From: Cyanobacteria bacterium K_DeepCast_35m_m2_023
GTDB taxonomy: Bacteria > Cyanobacteriota > Cyanobacteriia > PCC-6307 > Cyanobiaceae
Length of the DNA: 7,561 bases
Direction of reading: 5' to 3'
NCBI GenBank assembly: GCA_016882345.1
Contig: VGQR01000085.1
Span: 1-7,561, forward strand
The translations under genes and the position numbers were made by a program. Positions within the stretch are counted from its first letter, which is position 1. Each line of letters starts with the position of its first letter. Positions 1 through 6,651 of this stretch are shown piece after piece. Below the pieces are notes generated by a model, which was not told the DNA's origin, did not search any database, and saw only the letters and a program-made list of their open reading frames with translations.

Positions 1-616
1 CTTGATTGCTGGCAGCTTGGGATGCAGCAGGGGGTTTGGGCAAGTGTTCCAGCACCTGCTCGGGCAGCTGACCAGCCCGAGGGCGGGTATCGGCCACACC
101 GTGGGGGTCCAGCTCGCCCTTGGGTAGGTAGGCCAGCTCGCGCAGGGGAACCACTGAAGGATCGGTGGTGACGCTGGTGGGCAGTCGGCCCAGGGCGACG
201 TTGTCGTAGTTGAGGCTGTGGCGATCAAAAGCAGCCAACTCGTACTCTTCGGTCATTGAGAGGCAGTTGGTGGGGCAGTACTCGACGCAATTGCCGCAAA
301 AAATACAAACCCCGAAATCAATCGAATAATTGCGCAGCTCCTTCTTCTTGGTCGCCTTGTTCATCACCCAATCGACCACCGGCAGGTTGATCGGGCAGAC
401 GCGAACGCAGACCTCGCAAGCGATGCACTTGTCGAACTCGTAGTGAATGCGCCCGCGATAGCGCTCCGAAGGAATGAGCTTTTCGTAGGGGTACTGCACC
501 GTGACCGGACGCCGGCGCAGATGGTCGAAGGTGACCGCCAGCCCCTGGGTCAGGGCCGAGGCTGCACCAACCGCATCGCGGGTGTAGTAACCGACTTGCT
601 TGAGGAAGCCGAACAT
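1..616 (-). CDS. ndhI: NAD(P)H-quinone oxidoreductase (NDH-1) subunit I, 3' end cut by window edge
   Basis: Peripheral-arm subunit of the cyanobacterial NDH-1 complex, the thylakoid machine that passes electrons from ferredoxin to plastoquinone in cyclic electron flow and respiration. Reading back from the ATG at 616, the frame stays open to base 1 (205 codons). Two [4Fe-4S] ligand motifs are plain: [12 protein letters not shown] at residues 64-75 and [12 protein letters not shown] at 104-115, with a further Cys at 118. This doublet ferredoxin fold is the NuoI/NdhI signature, and in the family the two clusters carry electrons towards the quinone site. The N-terminal 60 residues contain the amphipathic stretch and [13 protein letters not shown] region that bind the membrane arm. 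The last 50 or so residues are a loose, Pro/Ala/Gln-rich tail, and only a few codons are probably missing, since family members are about 210-220 residues. It follows ndhA after 118 bases; ndhG and ndhE usually come next, outside the window. No Shine-Dalgarno sequence is visible. Confidence 0.97.
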   Translation of the reverse strand, partial: MFGFLKQVGYYTRDAVGAASALTQGLAVTFDHLRRRPVTVQYPYEKLIPSERYRGRIHYEFDKCIACEVCVRVCPINLPVVDWVMNKATKKKELRNYSIDFGVCIFCGNCVEYCPTNCLSMTEEYELAAFDRHSLNYDNVALGRLPTSVTTDPSVVPLRELAYLPKGELDPHGVADTRPRAGQLPEQVLEHLPKPPAASQAASNQ

Positions 617-660
617 GGCGGGTCAACAACGACGGAGAAGGGTGTGGCCCTGAAACTGGA

Positions 661-673
661 GGCCATCATGGCC
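661..673. repeat. 13-base interrupted palindrome in the ndhA-ndhI gap
   Basis: GGCCATCATGGCC reads the same on both strands around a central base and lies in the 118-base space (617-734) between the ndhA stop and the ndhI start. A third GGCC follows at 679-682, so three GGCC blocks are spaced nine bases apart. It could form a weak mRNA hairpin or bind a dimeric protein, but in DNA this GC-rich palindromes of this size arise by chance several times per 7.5 kb. There is no T-run, so it is not a standard terminator. Nothing else recognisable was seen in this gap. Confidence 0.25.
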
Positions 674-734
674 GCTAAGGCCTGGTGCTGGGGCGAGGCT
701 GAGCCAGGGGCAAGAGACAGGCAGTGCCCGTGAC

Positions 735-1853
735 TCAACCACCGAAGGCCACGGGGAAGGCCAGCTTGAGGCCGGCATTCACCAGCAGATTCACCAGAGC
801 GATCGGCAGTAGGAACTTCCAGCCCAGATCGAGCAGCTGGTCGATGCGCACGCGCGGGGTGGTCCAGCGCAGCAGGATCGCCAGAAACACCAGCAGATAG
901 GCCTTGAGCACGGTCATGACGATGCCGACCGAGGCGGTGATCACTTGCACCACGGGCGCATCGATCGGCTGGTGCAACCAGCCAGCCAGCCACTCCACCG
1001 GAATCGGGAAGCCCCAACCACCTAGATACAACACGGCCACCAGCAGGGCCGAGAGCACCAGGTTGATGTAGCTGCCCAGGTAGAAGAGGGCGAACTTCAT
1101 GCCGGCATATTCGGTCTGGTAGCCGGCCACCAACTCTTCTTCAGCCTCCGGAAGGTCGAAGGGAAGGCGTTCGCATTCAGCCAGGGCGCAGATCCAGAAG
1201 ATTACGAACCCGACCGGCTGACGCCAGATGTTCCAGCTGAGGATGCCGGCACCGGTCTGCTGATTGACGATGTCGACGGTGCTAAGCGAGTTGCTCATCA
1301 TCACCACCGCCAGCACCGCCAACGCCAGCGGGATCTCGTAGCTGATCGACTGGGCCGCGGCGCGCAGGCCACCCAGCAGGGAATATTTGTTGTTGGAGGC
1401 GTAGCCGCTCATTAGCAGGCCGATCGGCTGAATGCTGCTGAGGGCGATCCACAGGAACACGCCGATGCCCACGTTGCTGATCAGCAGGTTCTGGCCGAAG
1501 GGAATCACCAGCCAGCTGACGATCACCGGGATCAGCACCAGCACCGGACCCAGGGTGAACAGCAGGCCATCGGCCCGGGCCGGAATGATGTCTTCTTTAA
1601 AAAGCAGCTTGAGGCCGTCGGCCATCGGCTGCAGGATGCCGAGGGCACCGGCGTATTCAGGGCCGATGCGCTGCTGCACGGCGGCCGAAATCTTGCGCTC
1701 GAGCCAGACGTTGACGAGCACGCCGATCACGGCTGCCACCAGCACCAGCACCATCGGCAGAGGCAGCCAGAGCAGATGGGCGAAGCCGGGGCTCAGGCCG
1801 AAACCTTCGAGCGTCGCTTCAAAACTGGCCTGAAGGTCAAGGGAATTCACCAT
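735..1853 (-). CDS. ndhA: NAD(P)H-quinone oxidoreductase (NDH-1) subunit 1 (NdhA, NuoH/ND1 family)
   Basis: Membrane subunit that joins the peripheral and membrane arms of NDH-1 and forms much of the plastoquinone-binding chamber. The 372 residues match the usual family length, so the ATG at 1853 is accepted. About eight hydrophobic segments are visible, near residues 31-50, 100-120, 127-147, 171-188, 212-226, 258-280, 302-328 and 344-364. Family hallmarks are present: [15 protein letters not shown] at 51-65, and [20 protein letters not shown] at 227-246, the acidic loop that in complex I lies at the quinone channel; [16 protein letters not shown] (247-262) follows it. The gene starts 24 bases after the citrate synthase stop and precedes ndhI, so the three are probably transcribed together. 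No Shine-Dalgarno sequence is seen upstream; the spacer contains CCTCC, the opposite polarity. Confidence 0.98.
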   Translation of the reverse strand: MVNSLDLQASFEATLEGFGLSPGFAHLLWLPLPMVLVLVAAVIGVLVNVWLERKISAAVQQRIGPEYAGALGILQPMADGLKLLFKEDIIPARADGLLFTLGPVLVLIPVIVSWLVIPFGQNLLISNVGIGVFLWIALSSIQPIGLLMSGYASNNKYSLLGGLRAAAQSISYEIPLALAVLAVVMMSNSLSTVDIVNQQTGAGILSWNIWRQPVGFVIFWICALAECERLPFDLPEAEEELVAGYQTEYAGMKFALFYLGSYINLVLSALLVAVLYLGGWGFPIPVEWLAGWLHQPIDAPVVQVITASVGIVMTVLKAYLLVFLAILLRWTTPRVRIDQLLDLGWKFLLPIALVNLLVNAGLKLAFPVAFGG

Positions 1854-1877
1854 CGCGGCATCAAGCGTGGAGGCAAC

Positions 1878-3062
1878 TTAGCGGGCCTGGAGCGGCATCC
1901 AGTCACGACCGGCCGAACCGGTGTAGATCTGCGAGGGCCGGTAGATGCGGTTCGCGCCCAGCTGCTCCTTCCAGTGGGCCAGCCAACCGGCGGTGCGGGC
2001 AATGGCAAAGATCGGCGTGAACAGGTCCTCGGGGATGCCGAGCTTGCGGTACACCAGTCCCGAATAAAAATCGACATTGGGGTAGATGCCCTTGGGCCCC
2101 AGCCGCGTCGCAGCCGCCGCTTCGAGCTTGCGGGCCAGGTCATACAGCGGGTCGTGGCCGAACTGGTCGAACAGCTCTTCGGCCAGCTTCTGCAGGATCA
2201 CGGCCCGGGGGTCCTTGACCTTGTACTCGCGGTGACCGAAGCCCATGATCTTTTGCTTGCTGGCGATGGCCTGATCCAGCCACGCCTCGACCCGGTCCTC
2301 GCTGCCGATCTCGGCCAGCATCGTCAGCACGTCCTCGTTGGCCCCGCCATGCAGGGGGCCGGCGAGCGTGCCCACCGCCGAGGCCACCACCGCATAGGGG
2401 TCGGTCAGGGTGCTGGCCGTGACCCGGGCGCTGAAGGTGCTGGCGTTGAGGCTGTGCTCGGCATGCAGGATCAGACAGGCATCAAAGATGCGGGCCGCCA
2501 GCGGGTGCGGCTCCCGCTCGGTGAGCATGTACAGAAAGTTGGCCGCATAGGCCAGATCGTCGCGGGGCTGGATCGGATCCTGGCCTTTGCGGATCAGCTG
2601 GAACGCCGCCACCATCGTCGGGATCTTGGCCAGCAGCCGCACCACCGCCGAGACGATGTATTCGGGGTTGTCCAGCGCCCGCCGCGAATAGAACAGCCCC
2701 AGGGATGCCGCACTGGCCTGCAGCGCATCCATCGGATGCCCCCCCGAGGGGAAGCACTTCATCATGTCGCGGATGCGGAAGCTCACCCGCCGGTGCATCT
2801 GCACCTCGTGCTCAAAGGCGCGCAACTGCTCGGCTGTGGGCAATTCGCCCCAGATCAGCAGGTAGGCGGTTTCCAGGAAACTGCTCTGGGCCACCAGGTC
2901 ATCGGCCCGATAGCCGCGGTAGGTCAACAGACCGCGCTGGCCATCGATGTCGCAGATGGCCGACTGGGTGGCGGGAACGCCCTCCAGACCGGGCCGAAAT
3001 GGCGGCCCCTCAACAGCTGCAGAGCGGGCGGTGGTATCAACAGCCATGGCCAGGGTGCTCAT
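1878..3062 (-). CDS. gltA: Citrate synthase (short, homodimer-type)
   Basis: Condenses oxaloacetate and acetyl-CoA to citrate in the cytosol. In cyanobacteria this opens the oxidative branch of the TCA cycle and supplies 2-oxoglutarate for ammonium assimilation. The 394-residue protein contains the catalytic set known from the family: HAEHS at 200-204, GPLHGGANE with His238, GFGHREYK with His277, and NVDFYSG with Asp331; Arg356 in ARTAGW is the expected substrate-binding arginine. The length (about 390) and lack of the extra N-terminal domain of E. coli GltA fit the short Gram-positive-like class, which also contains 2-methylcitrate synthases. No prpB/prpD neighbours are present, so citrate synthase is preferred. 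ATG at 3062 was chosen; a second ATG five codons downstream (3047) is also possible. It lies between sixA (54 bases upstream) and ndhA (24 bases downstream), and its leader holds inverted repeats reaching the start codon. Confidence 0.97.
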   Translation of the reverse strand: MSTLAMAVDTTARSAAVEGPPFRPGLEGVPATQSAICDIDGQRGLLTYRGYRADDLVAQSSFLETAYLLIWGELPTAEQLRAFEHEVQMHRRVSFRIRDMMKCFPSGGHPMDALQASAASLGLFYSRRALDNPEYIVSAVVRLLAKIPTMVAAFQLIRKGQDPIQPRDDLAYAANFLYMLTEREPHPLAARIFDACLILHAEHSLNASTFSARVTASTLTDPYAVVASAVGTLAGPLHGGANEDVLTMLAEIGSEDRVEAWLDQAIASKQKIMGFGHREYKVKDPRAVILQKLAEELFDQFGHDPLYDLARKLEAAAATRLGPKGIYPNVDFYSGLVYRKLGIPEDLFTPIFAIARTAGWLAHWKEQLGANRIYRPSQIYTGSAGRDWMPLQAR

Positions 3063-3100
3063 ACGGCGAACTTACGGCCGCCGTGCCCCCGCGCGCCGTA
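3062..3100 (-). promoter_or_regulatory. Inverted-repeat cluster in the citrate synthase leader
   Basis: In the 54-base gap between sixA and the citrate synthase gene, TACGGCG at 3062-3068 and CGCCGTA at 3094-3100 are perfect inverted copies. Between them lie a second TACGGC (3073-3078) and a GCCGT (3080-3084), so four related hexamer-like units fill 39 bases. The unit at 3062-3067 includes the A of the minus-strand AUG only at its edge, so an RNA stem between the outer arms would place the start codon at its base. This could be an operator array or a start-masking hairpin; the sequence alone does not decide. No -10/-35 pair and no Shine-Dalgarno sequence were recognised. Confidence 0.3.
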
Positions 3101-3116
3101 GCGCTGACTGCAACCT

Positions 3117-3635
3117 TCAGGGCAGGGTGAGCTTGGGCGTGAGCACCAGCAGCAACCGGGCCGACGGGCGGGCGGGCCACCACTGCAGCAGCAGCACCCC
3201 GGCCTTCTTGAGCTGGAGACTGCCGGGCGGGGCGCCGATCAGGGCTGCCGCCAACGCGCTCAGATCGGGTTCGTGACCCACCAGGGCCAAGCGCTGCCCC
3301 GTCAACTGGTCGCGATCGGCAAACTCCTTAAGCCAGGGCAAGGCCTGGCCCCCTGGCGCCAGGGGATCGGCCAGCTCGATCGACGGGGCCAGCTGGGCCG
3401 CCACGGCCAGCTCTGCGGTCTGGGCAGCCCGGAGCAGCGGGCTGCTGAACAGGCGATCACAGCTCAGCTGGCGTTGCACCAGGCGTTGCACCACCGCGGC
3501 GGTGCGCCGACGACCCGCCGGGCTTAAGGGACGGGCCGCATCGGCCTGTTCGGGAGGACGATCGGGATCGGCGTCCTCGGCGATGCCATGGCGCAGCAGC
3601 AACAGCTCACAGCTGGACTCGGGGGCGAGCGCCAT
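3117..3635 (-). CDS. sixA: SixA-type phosphohistidine phosphatase (histidine phosphatase superfamily)
   Basis: Small cytosolic phosphatase of the RHG superfamily. Family members remove phosphate from histidine residues; E. coli SixA acts on phosphorelay or PTS-type phosphocarriers, but the substrate here is unknown. The 172 residues fit the single-domain SixA length (about 160-170). The phosphate pocket is visible: LLLLRHGIAED with the RHG triad at 15-17, the DRLFSSPLLRAAQTAE block at 60-75 with the conserved Ser-Ser-Pro and Arg, and the second catalytic histidine in ALVGHEPDLS (His121). ATG at 3635 is chosen because the RHG motif should lie near the N-terminus; the frame stays open upstream to 3839 but that part overlaps the preceding gene in another frame. 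Stop of the upstream gene and this ATG are one base apart (TGAGATG), which indicates translational coupling. No membrane segment or signal peptide is seen. Confidence 0.93.
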   Translation of the reverse strand: MALAPESSCELLLLRHGIAEDADPDRPPEQADAARPLSPAGRRRTAAVVQRLVQRQLSCDRLFSSPLLRAAQTAELAVAAQLAPSIELADPLAPGGQALPWLKEFADRDQLTGQRLALVGHEPDLSALAAALIGAPPGSLQLKKAGVLLLQWWPARPSARLLLVLTPKLTLP

Positions 3636-3636
3636 C

Positions 3637-5205
3637 TCAGCGCAGCCGCAAACGGGCCTTGAGCTGCAGGCGCTCAGCGCCGGGCTCCAGGGACAGGGAC
3701 AGCCCATCGACGGCATCGCCCAGCGGCTGACCGCCCAGACCCGACAGCAGCTGCCAGGGTTGCCAGTGGGCCAGCAGTGCGCGGGCGGGGGCCTGGGCCA
3801 AGGTCCAGCGCAGCAGGGCGTCTGGGGCCTGCAGGGCATCCAGTTCGGCCAGGCGCTGCCGCGGCGGCTGGCGCTGCTCGAGCTGTTGACTCAGGGCCGC
3901 CAGGCTCTGGGCCCACCACAGCGGCCCAGCCCCCTGAGCCAGGGTGTGGACCCCCACCAGGGTGGCTTCGAGCTGGGGGTCGCCGCCGGCACCAGCCTTG
4001 CGCCCCACGGCCGAGCCAGCCTGCAGTCGGGTCCAAACCTGAACCGGGCGATCGGCGAGGTCGAGCTGCGCCTCGACCAGTCCGCGCCGTTGCAACAGCG
4101 GCTGCAGCTGCTCGGGATCGGGCGACTGGGGGGTTGTGCCCAACAGCCAACCGCGGGGGCCCTGGGCCCACACCAACGGACCCTCGTCGGCCGCGGCGAC
4201 CAGGGCGGGCATCTCGTCGCCCTGACTGGCCAGCGCCCGCTGCAACAGCCCCTGCAGGGCCTCGGGCCACAGCGCCGGCGCCTGCAGCACAGCGAGGCTG
4301 TCAGCCTCGCCCCGCAGAGCCGGCAGCAACGCTGCATCGCCAACCCCAGGCCCTGGCTGGCTCCAGGCCTCAGCCAGGGCCAGGCGGGCGTCGAGGGCCA
4401 GCGACGCGCCTTCGGGGCGCAGGGCTGCCAGCAGCTCGCTGACGCCCTGGAGCCCGGGTAGCCAGGCCTGCAGCGCCTGCGGTCTGGCGCTGATCAACGC
4501 CAGTCCCTGGCCCAGCTCGCCCAGACCAGCCTTGAAGGCTGGAGTGGAAGCCTGATTGAGCTCGTCGATCTGGGAGACGTCGAGCGCCTGCTCAAGGACG
4601 CCGCGGCCCGAGGCGATCAACACCAGATCGTCATTGATTAGGGCGGTGGCCAGAGGCACAGCCGACTGCCCCACCAGCGCCCCGCGGCCGCTGATCAGGC
4701 CCATGCCGCGGTAGTTGCTGACCTGCAGGTCGGTTCCCGCAAGGCTGCGGGTCTGCCAGAAACGCTGCAAAAACCGCCGCGCACCGTCGGCATCGCGGCT
4801 GCGCAGGCTCAGCAACCAGCCGCTGGGCGCAACGCCGGGACGATCGCTCAGCAGGGCAAGCCCTGTCTCGGGGGCCAGCCACGAGGCCAGTTCGTTGGGG
4901 TAATCGAGCCCCGCCAGCGCAAAGGCGCTGTCGCGCAGGCGGGCCACCGCGTCGGCGGCCTGACGGCGATGGCGGCTGGGCGCCACCGCACGGGCATAGG
5001 CCTCGAGCTGGGCGCCATCACTGAAGACATAAACGCTGAGAGGCGCCTGGCGCGGCACAAACCGGGCGGCCAGGGGCATCGTCAAGCTGGTGTCCTGCAT
5101 CTGCAGCGGCGAGTGGGCCAGCACCCACCACCAGCCGACCCCTGCCAGCGACAGGAGCGTCATCAGGATCGCCAGCACGACCGCTAAAAACGGACGGGCC
5201 TTCAT
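3637..5205 (-). CDS. DUF3352-type membrane-anchored protein of unknown function
   Basis: A 522-residue protein with a short basic start (MKARP), one hydrophobic segment at about 6-29, and a long remainder predicted to lie outside the cytoplasmic face or in the lumen/periplasm. The pattern after the anchor, MPLAARFVPRQAPLSVYV (43-60), then LAGLDYPNELASWLAPETGLALL (97-119), is the layout I associate with the cyanobacterial DUF3352 family: an alternating hydrophobic chain followed by a 'pWlg'-like block. The rest is Ala/Leu/Gln-rich with SGWLLSLRSRDADGARRF at 128-145 and repeated GWLLG/GLALIS-type strands, suggesting duplicated alpha/beta units. There are no cysteines and no recognisable catalytic motif. 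Start choice is open: ATG at 5205 puts Lys-Arg just before the anchor, whereas an in-frame ATG at 5229, preceded by AGGGG at Shine-Dalgarno distance, would add eight residues. It is coupled to sixA downstream and divergent from the rhodanese gene. Function is unknown. Confidence 0.85.
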   Translation of the reverse strand: MKARPFLAVVLAILMTLLSLAGVGWWWVLAHSPLQMQDTSLTMPLAARFVPRQAPLSVYVFSDGAQLEAYARAVAPSRHRRQAADAVARLRDSAFALAGLDYPNELASWLAPETGLALLSDRPGVAPSGWLLSLRSRDADGARRFLQRFWQTRSLAGTDLQVSNYRGMGLISGRGALVGQSAVPLATALINDDLVLIASGRGVLEQALDVSQIDELNQASTPAFKAGLGELGQGLALISARPQALQAWLPGLQGVSELLAALRPEGASLALDARLALAEAWSQPGPGVGDAALLPALRGEADSLAVLQAPALWPEALQGLLQRALASQGDEMPALVAAADEGPLVWAQGPRGWLLGTTPQSPDPEQLQPLLQRRGLVEAQLDLADRPVQVWTRLQAGSAVGRKAGAGGDPQLEATLVGVHTLAQGAGPLWWAQSLAALSQQLEQRQPPRQRLAELDALQAPDALLRWTLAQAPARALLAHWQPWQLLSGLGGQPLGDAVDGLSLSLEPGAERLQLKARLRLR

Positions 5206-5218
5206 GCGCCCCACGCAG

Positions 5219-5230
5219 GATGGGCCCATC
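5219..5230. promoter_or_regulatory. Perfect 12-base palindrome centred in the divergent gap
   Basis: GATGGGCCCATC is a perfect palindrome lying almost at the midpoint of the 43-base space (5206-5248) between two divergently transcribed genes. A dimeric regulator bound here could control both directions. The gap is too short for two full promoters, so promoters probably reach into the coding regions. A TTGACC hexamer follows at 5231-5236, but no partner -10 box exists at the right distance. The palindrome overlaps the alternative ATG (5229-5227) of the minus-strand gene, so part of it may be coding. Confidence 0.3.
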
Positions 5231-5248
5231 TTGACCCCTGCCGCCGCC

Positions 5249-5593
5249 ATGAGCACTCCCCAGAGCATTCGGGCCACGGCCCTGCAGAAGCGGCTGCAGG
5301 CCGGAGAGCCGATCCAGCTGGTGGATGTGCGCGAAGACCAGGAACTGCAGCTGGCGTCCCTGGGGCTGCCGGTGATTCACCTGCCGCTGAGCCGCTCCCG
5401 TGAATGGATCGCCGAACTGGAGCAGCGGCTCGATCGCGACCGACCGGTGGCCGTGTTGTGCCATGCCGGGATCCGCAGCTGGCAGTTCGGCTGTTGGCTG
5501 ATCGAACAGCACGGCTTTGCCGAGGTGCTCAACCTGCACGGCGGCATCGAGGCCTGGAGCATCGAGGTCGATCCCAGCGTGCTCCGCTACTGA
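5249..5593 (+). CDS. Single-domain rhodanese-like sulfurtransferase
   Basis: A 114-residue cytosolic protein consisting of one rhodanese domain, the length of GlpE/PspE-like members. Family enzymes carry sulfur as a persulfide on an active-site cysteine and pass it to acceptors such as cyanide, thioredoxin-type thiols or sulfur-transfer proteins. Visible landmarks are QLVDVRED at 23-30 (first conserved Asp-x-Arg block), VIHLPLSR at 42-49, the active-site loop LCHAGIRSWQ with Cys71 at 70-79, and the C-terminal NLHGGIEAW at 95-103. The loop CHAGIRS has the six-residue size that favours sulfur rather than phosphate chemistry. ATG at 5249 was chosen because the domain begins directly after it; the frame is open upstream to 5090 but that part overlaps the opposite-strand gene. 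No Shine-Dalgarno is seen. It precedes hrcA by 56 bases and may share its transcript; the physiological acceptor is unknown. Confidence 0.93.
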   Translation: MSTPQSIRATALQKRLQAGEPIQLVDVREDQELQLASLGLPVIHLPLSRSREWIAELEQRLDRDRPVAVLCHAGIRSWQFGCWLIEQHGFAEVLNLHGGIEAWSIEVDPSVLRY

Positions 5594-5597
5594 AGCG

Positions 5598-5612
5598 GAT
5601 CGGCCTACGATC
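5598..5612 (+). promoter_or_regulatory. Possible hrcA promoter/operator element (TACGAT inside a short dyad)
   Basis: In the 56-base gap before hrcA, TACGAT at 5606-5611 resembles a bacterial -10 box, and it overlaps a dyad GATCG-GCCTA-CGATC (5598-5612). No convincing -35 box is found 16-18 bases upstream, so this is a weak call. The dyad does not resemble CIRCE, the known HrcA operator. Confidence 0.2.
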
Positions 5613-5649
5613 GCCGCGTTGTCTGTGCTGCCCCCACGCCGCAGCTGAT

Positions 5650-6633
5650 TTGCAGAGCCTCTCGCCCCGCCAACGCCAGGTTTTGCAGGCGACGGTCCGC
5701 CATTACGTGGACACGACCGAGCCGGTGGGCTCCAAGGTGCTCGTCAAACGCTTTGGCCTCGAAGCCAGTCCGGCCACGGTGCGCTCGGCCATGGGGGTGC
5801 TCGAGCAGCGCGGCCTGCTCACCCAACCTCACACCTCGGCCGGGCGCATCCCCAGCCAATTGGGGTATCGCACCTATGTGGATCAGCTGCTGCCCGCTCC
5901 GGGCGCAGCGGCGCTGCAGCTGCAACGGGAGCTGGCCAGCCTGACTCTGCAATGGGCCGCTCTCGATGATCTGCTGTTGCAGCTGGCCAGGCGCCTGGCC
6001 GACCTGACAGGGCTGCTCAGCCTGATCACCCCGCCCCAGCGCCGCCAACGCGACCTCGAGGCCGTGCGGCTTGTGCCCAGCGGCGATCGCCTGCTGGTGG
6101 TTGTGGTGGAGGGGGCTGCCACCAGCCGCAACCTCAATGTGCGGCTGCCCCATGGCCTGGAGCCGCAGATTCCGATGTTGGAGCGTTGGCTCAACGCAGA
6201 GCTGCACCGCTCCGAGCTCACCTGGGAACGGCTGCCGGCCGAGCTGCGCAGCTGCGGTGGATTGGTGCGCCAAGCCCTGGAGCTCAAGGACCATCACAGC
6301 GACGGGGCGGAGGCCGTTGTGGCCTCGGGGCTGGGGGGCCTGCTGAGCCAACCCGAGTTTCAACGCACCGCCAGCCTGCTGCCGCTGGTGGAGCTGGTGG
6401 AGTCGCACCCGAACCAGGTGCTCGGCCCCGAGCCCGACGACGTCAGAATCCAAATCGGCTACGAGCATCCCCATCAGGCGCTGAACCAATGCGCCGTCGT
6501 GCAGGCCAGCTACCGCTGCGCCGATGGGTCCCAGGGTCGGGTGGCGCTGGTGGGCCCGATGCGGATGGCCTATGCCACGGCCAAGGCAGCCGTGCATTCG
6601 GCCGCAGATTGGCTGCAGCGGTTGCTGAGCTGA
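5650..6633 (+). CDS. hrcA: Heat-inducible transcription repressor HrcA, TTG start
   Basis: Cytosolic repressor that binds CIRCE operators in front of chaperonin operons (groESL, in some species dnaK) and is released when unfolded protein occupies GroEL. The order of domains is clear: an N-terminal winged helix (about 3-78) with LSPRQRQVLQATVRHYVDTT, EPVGSKVLVKRFGLEASPAT and the family signature HTSAGRIPSQLGYRTYVD at 61-78, then a GAF-like domain with the inserted dimerisation region (about 95-320) ending in VALVGPMRMAYATAKAAV (298-315). Start choice: the first in-frame ATG falls inside the winged helix, so translation must begin at a near-cognate codon. TTG at 5650 gives 327 residues and begins three residues before the first conserved one (Leu4); the frame remains open upstream without ATG or GTG close to the expected site. 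It sits between the rhodanese gene and a channel-like gene. No CIRCE element occurs in the window, so autoregulation through it is not indicated here. Confidence 0.93.
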   Translation: MQSLSPRQRQVLQATVRHYVDTTEPVGSKVLVKRFGLEASPATVRSAMGVLEQRGLLTQPHTSAGRIPSQLGYRTYVDQLLPAPGAAALQLQRELASLTLQWAALDDLLLQLARRLADLTGLLSLITPPQRRQRDLEAVRLVPSGDRLLVVVVEGAATSRNLNVRLPHGLEPQIPMLERWLNAELHRSELTWERLPAELRSCGGLVRQALELKDHHSDGAEAVVASGLGGLLSQPEFQRTASLLPLVELVESHPNQVLGPEPDDVRIQIGYEHPHQALNQCAVVQASYRCADGSQGRVALVGPMRMAYATAKAAVHSAADWLQRLLS

Positions 6634-6651
6634 GCCGTGCCGGCAGCACCG

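Noticed and set aside
550..1017. Minus-strand open frame spanning the ndhA 3' end and ndhA-ndhI gap
   Set aside because: It overlaps ndhA in another frame and shows no domain pattern; the part in the gap has no independent start signal.
1776..3101. Long open frame (441 codons) on the plus strand opposite citrate synthase
   Set aside because: It is rich in Gly, Arg, Gln and His with no domain pattern, and it exactly shadows a gene with clear catalytic motifs. GC-rich codon use leaves antisense frames open.
3502..4461. Plus-strand open frame of 319 codons opposite the DUF3352 and sixA genes
   Set aside because: Gln/Gly/Leu-rich shadow of the Ala/Leu/Gln-rich minus-strand protein; no recognisable fold or start context.
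5231..5236. TTGACC as a -35 box for the rhodanese gene
   Set aside because: It ends only 12 bases before the ATG and no -10 box lies 16-18 bases downstream, so a start from it would fall inside the coding region.
5250..5276. CIRCE-like half-site TGAGCACTC at the rhodanese start
   Set aside because: It matches 8 of 9 bases of the known left half (TTAGCACTC), but nine bases later there is no trace of the right half GAGTGCTAA. A half-site alone does not bind HrcA, and the bases are coding.
6083..6090. HIP1 octamer GCGATCGC
   Set aside because: Only one full copy was noticed, inside hrcA, so there is no over-representation to report; it fits chance in GC-rich DNA.
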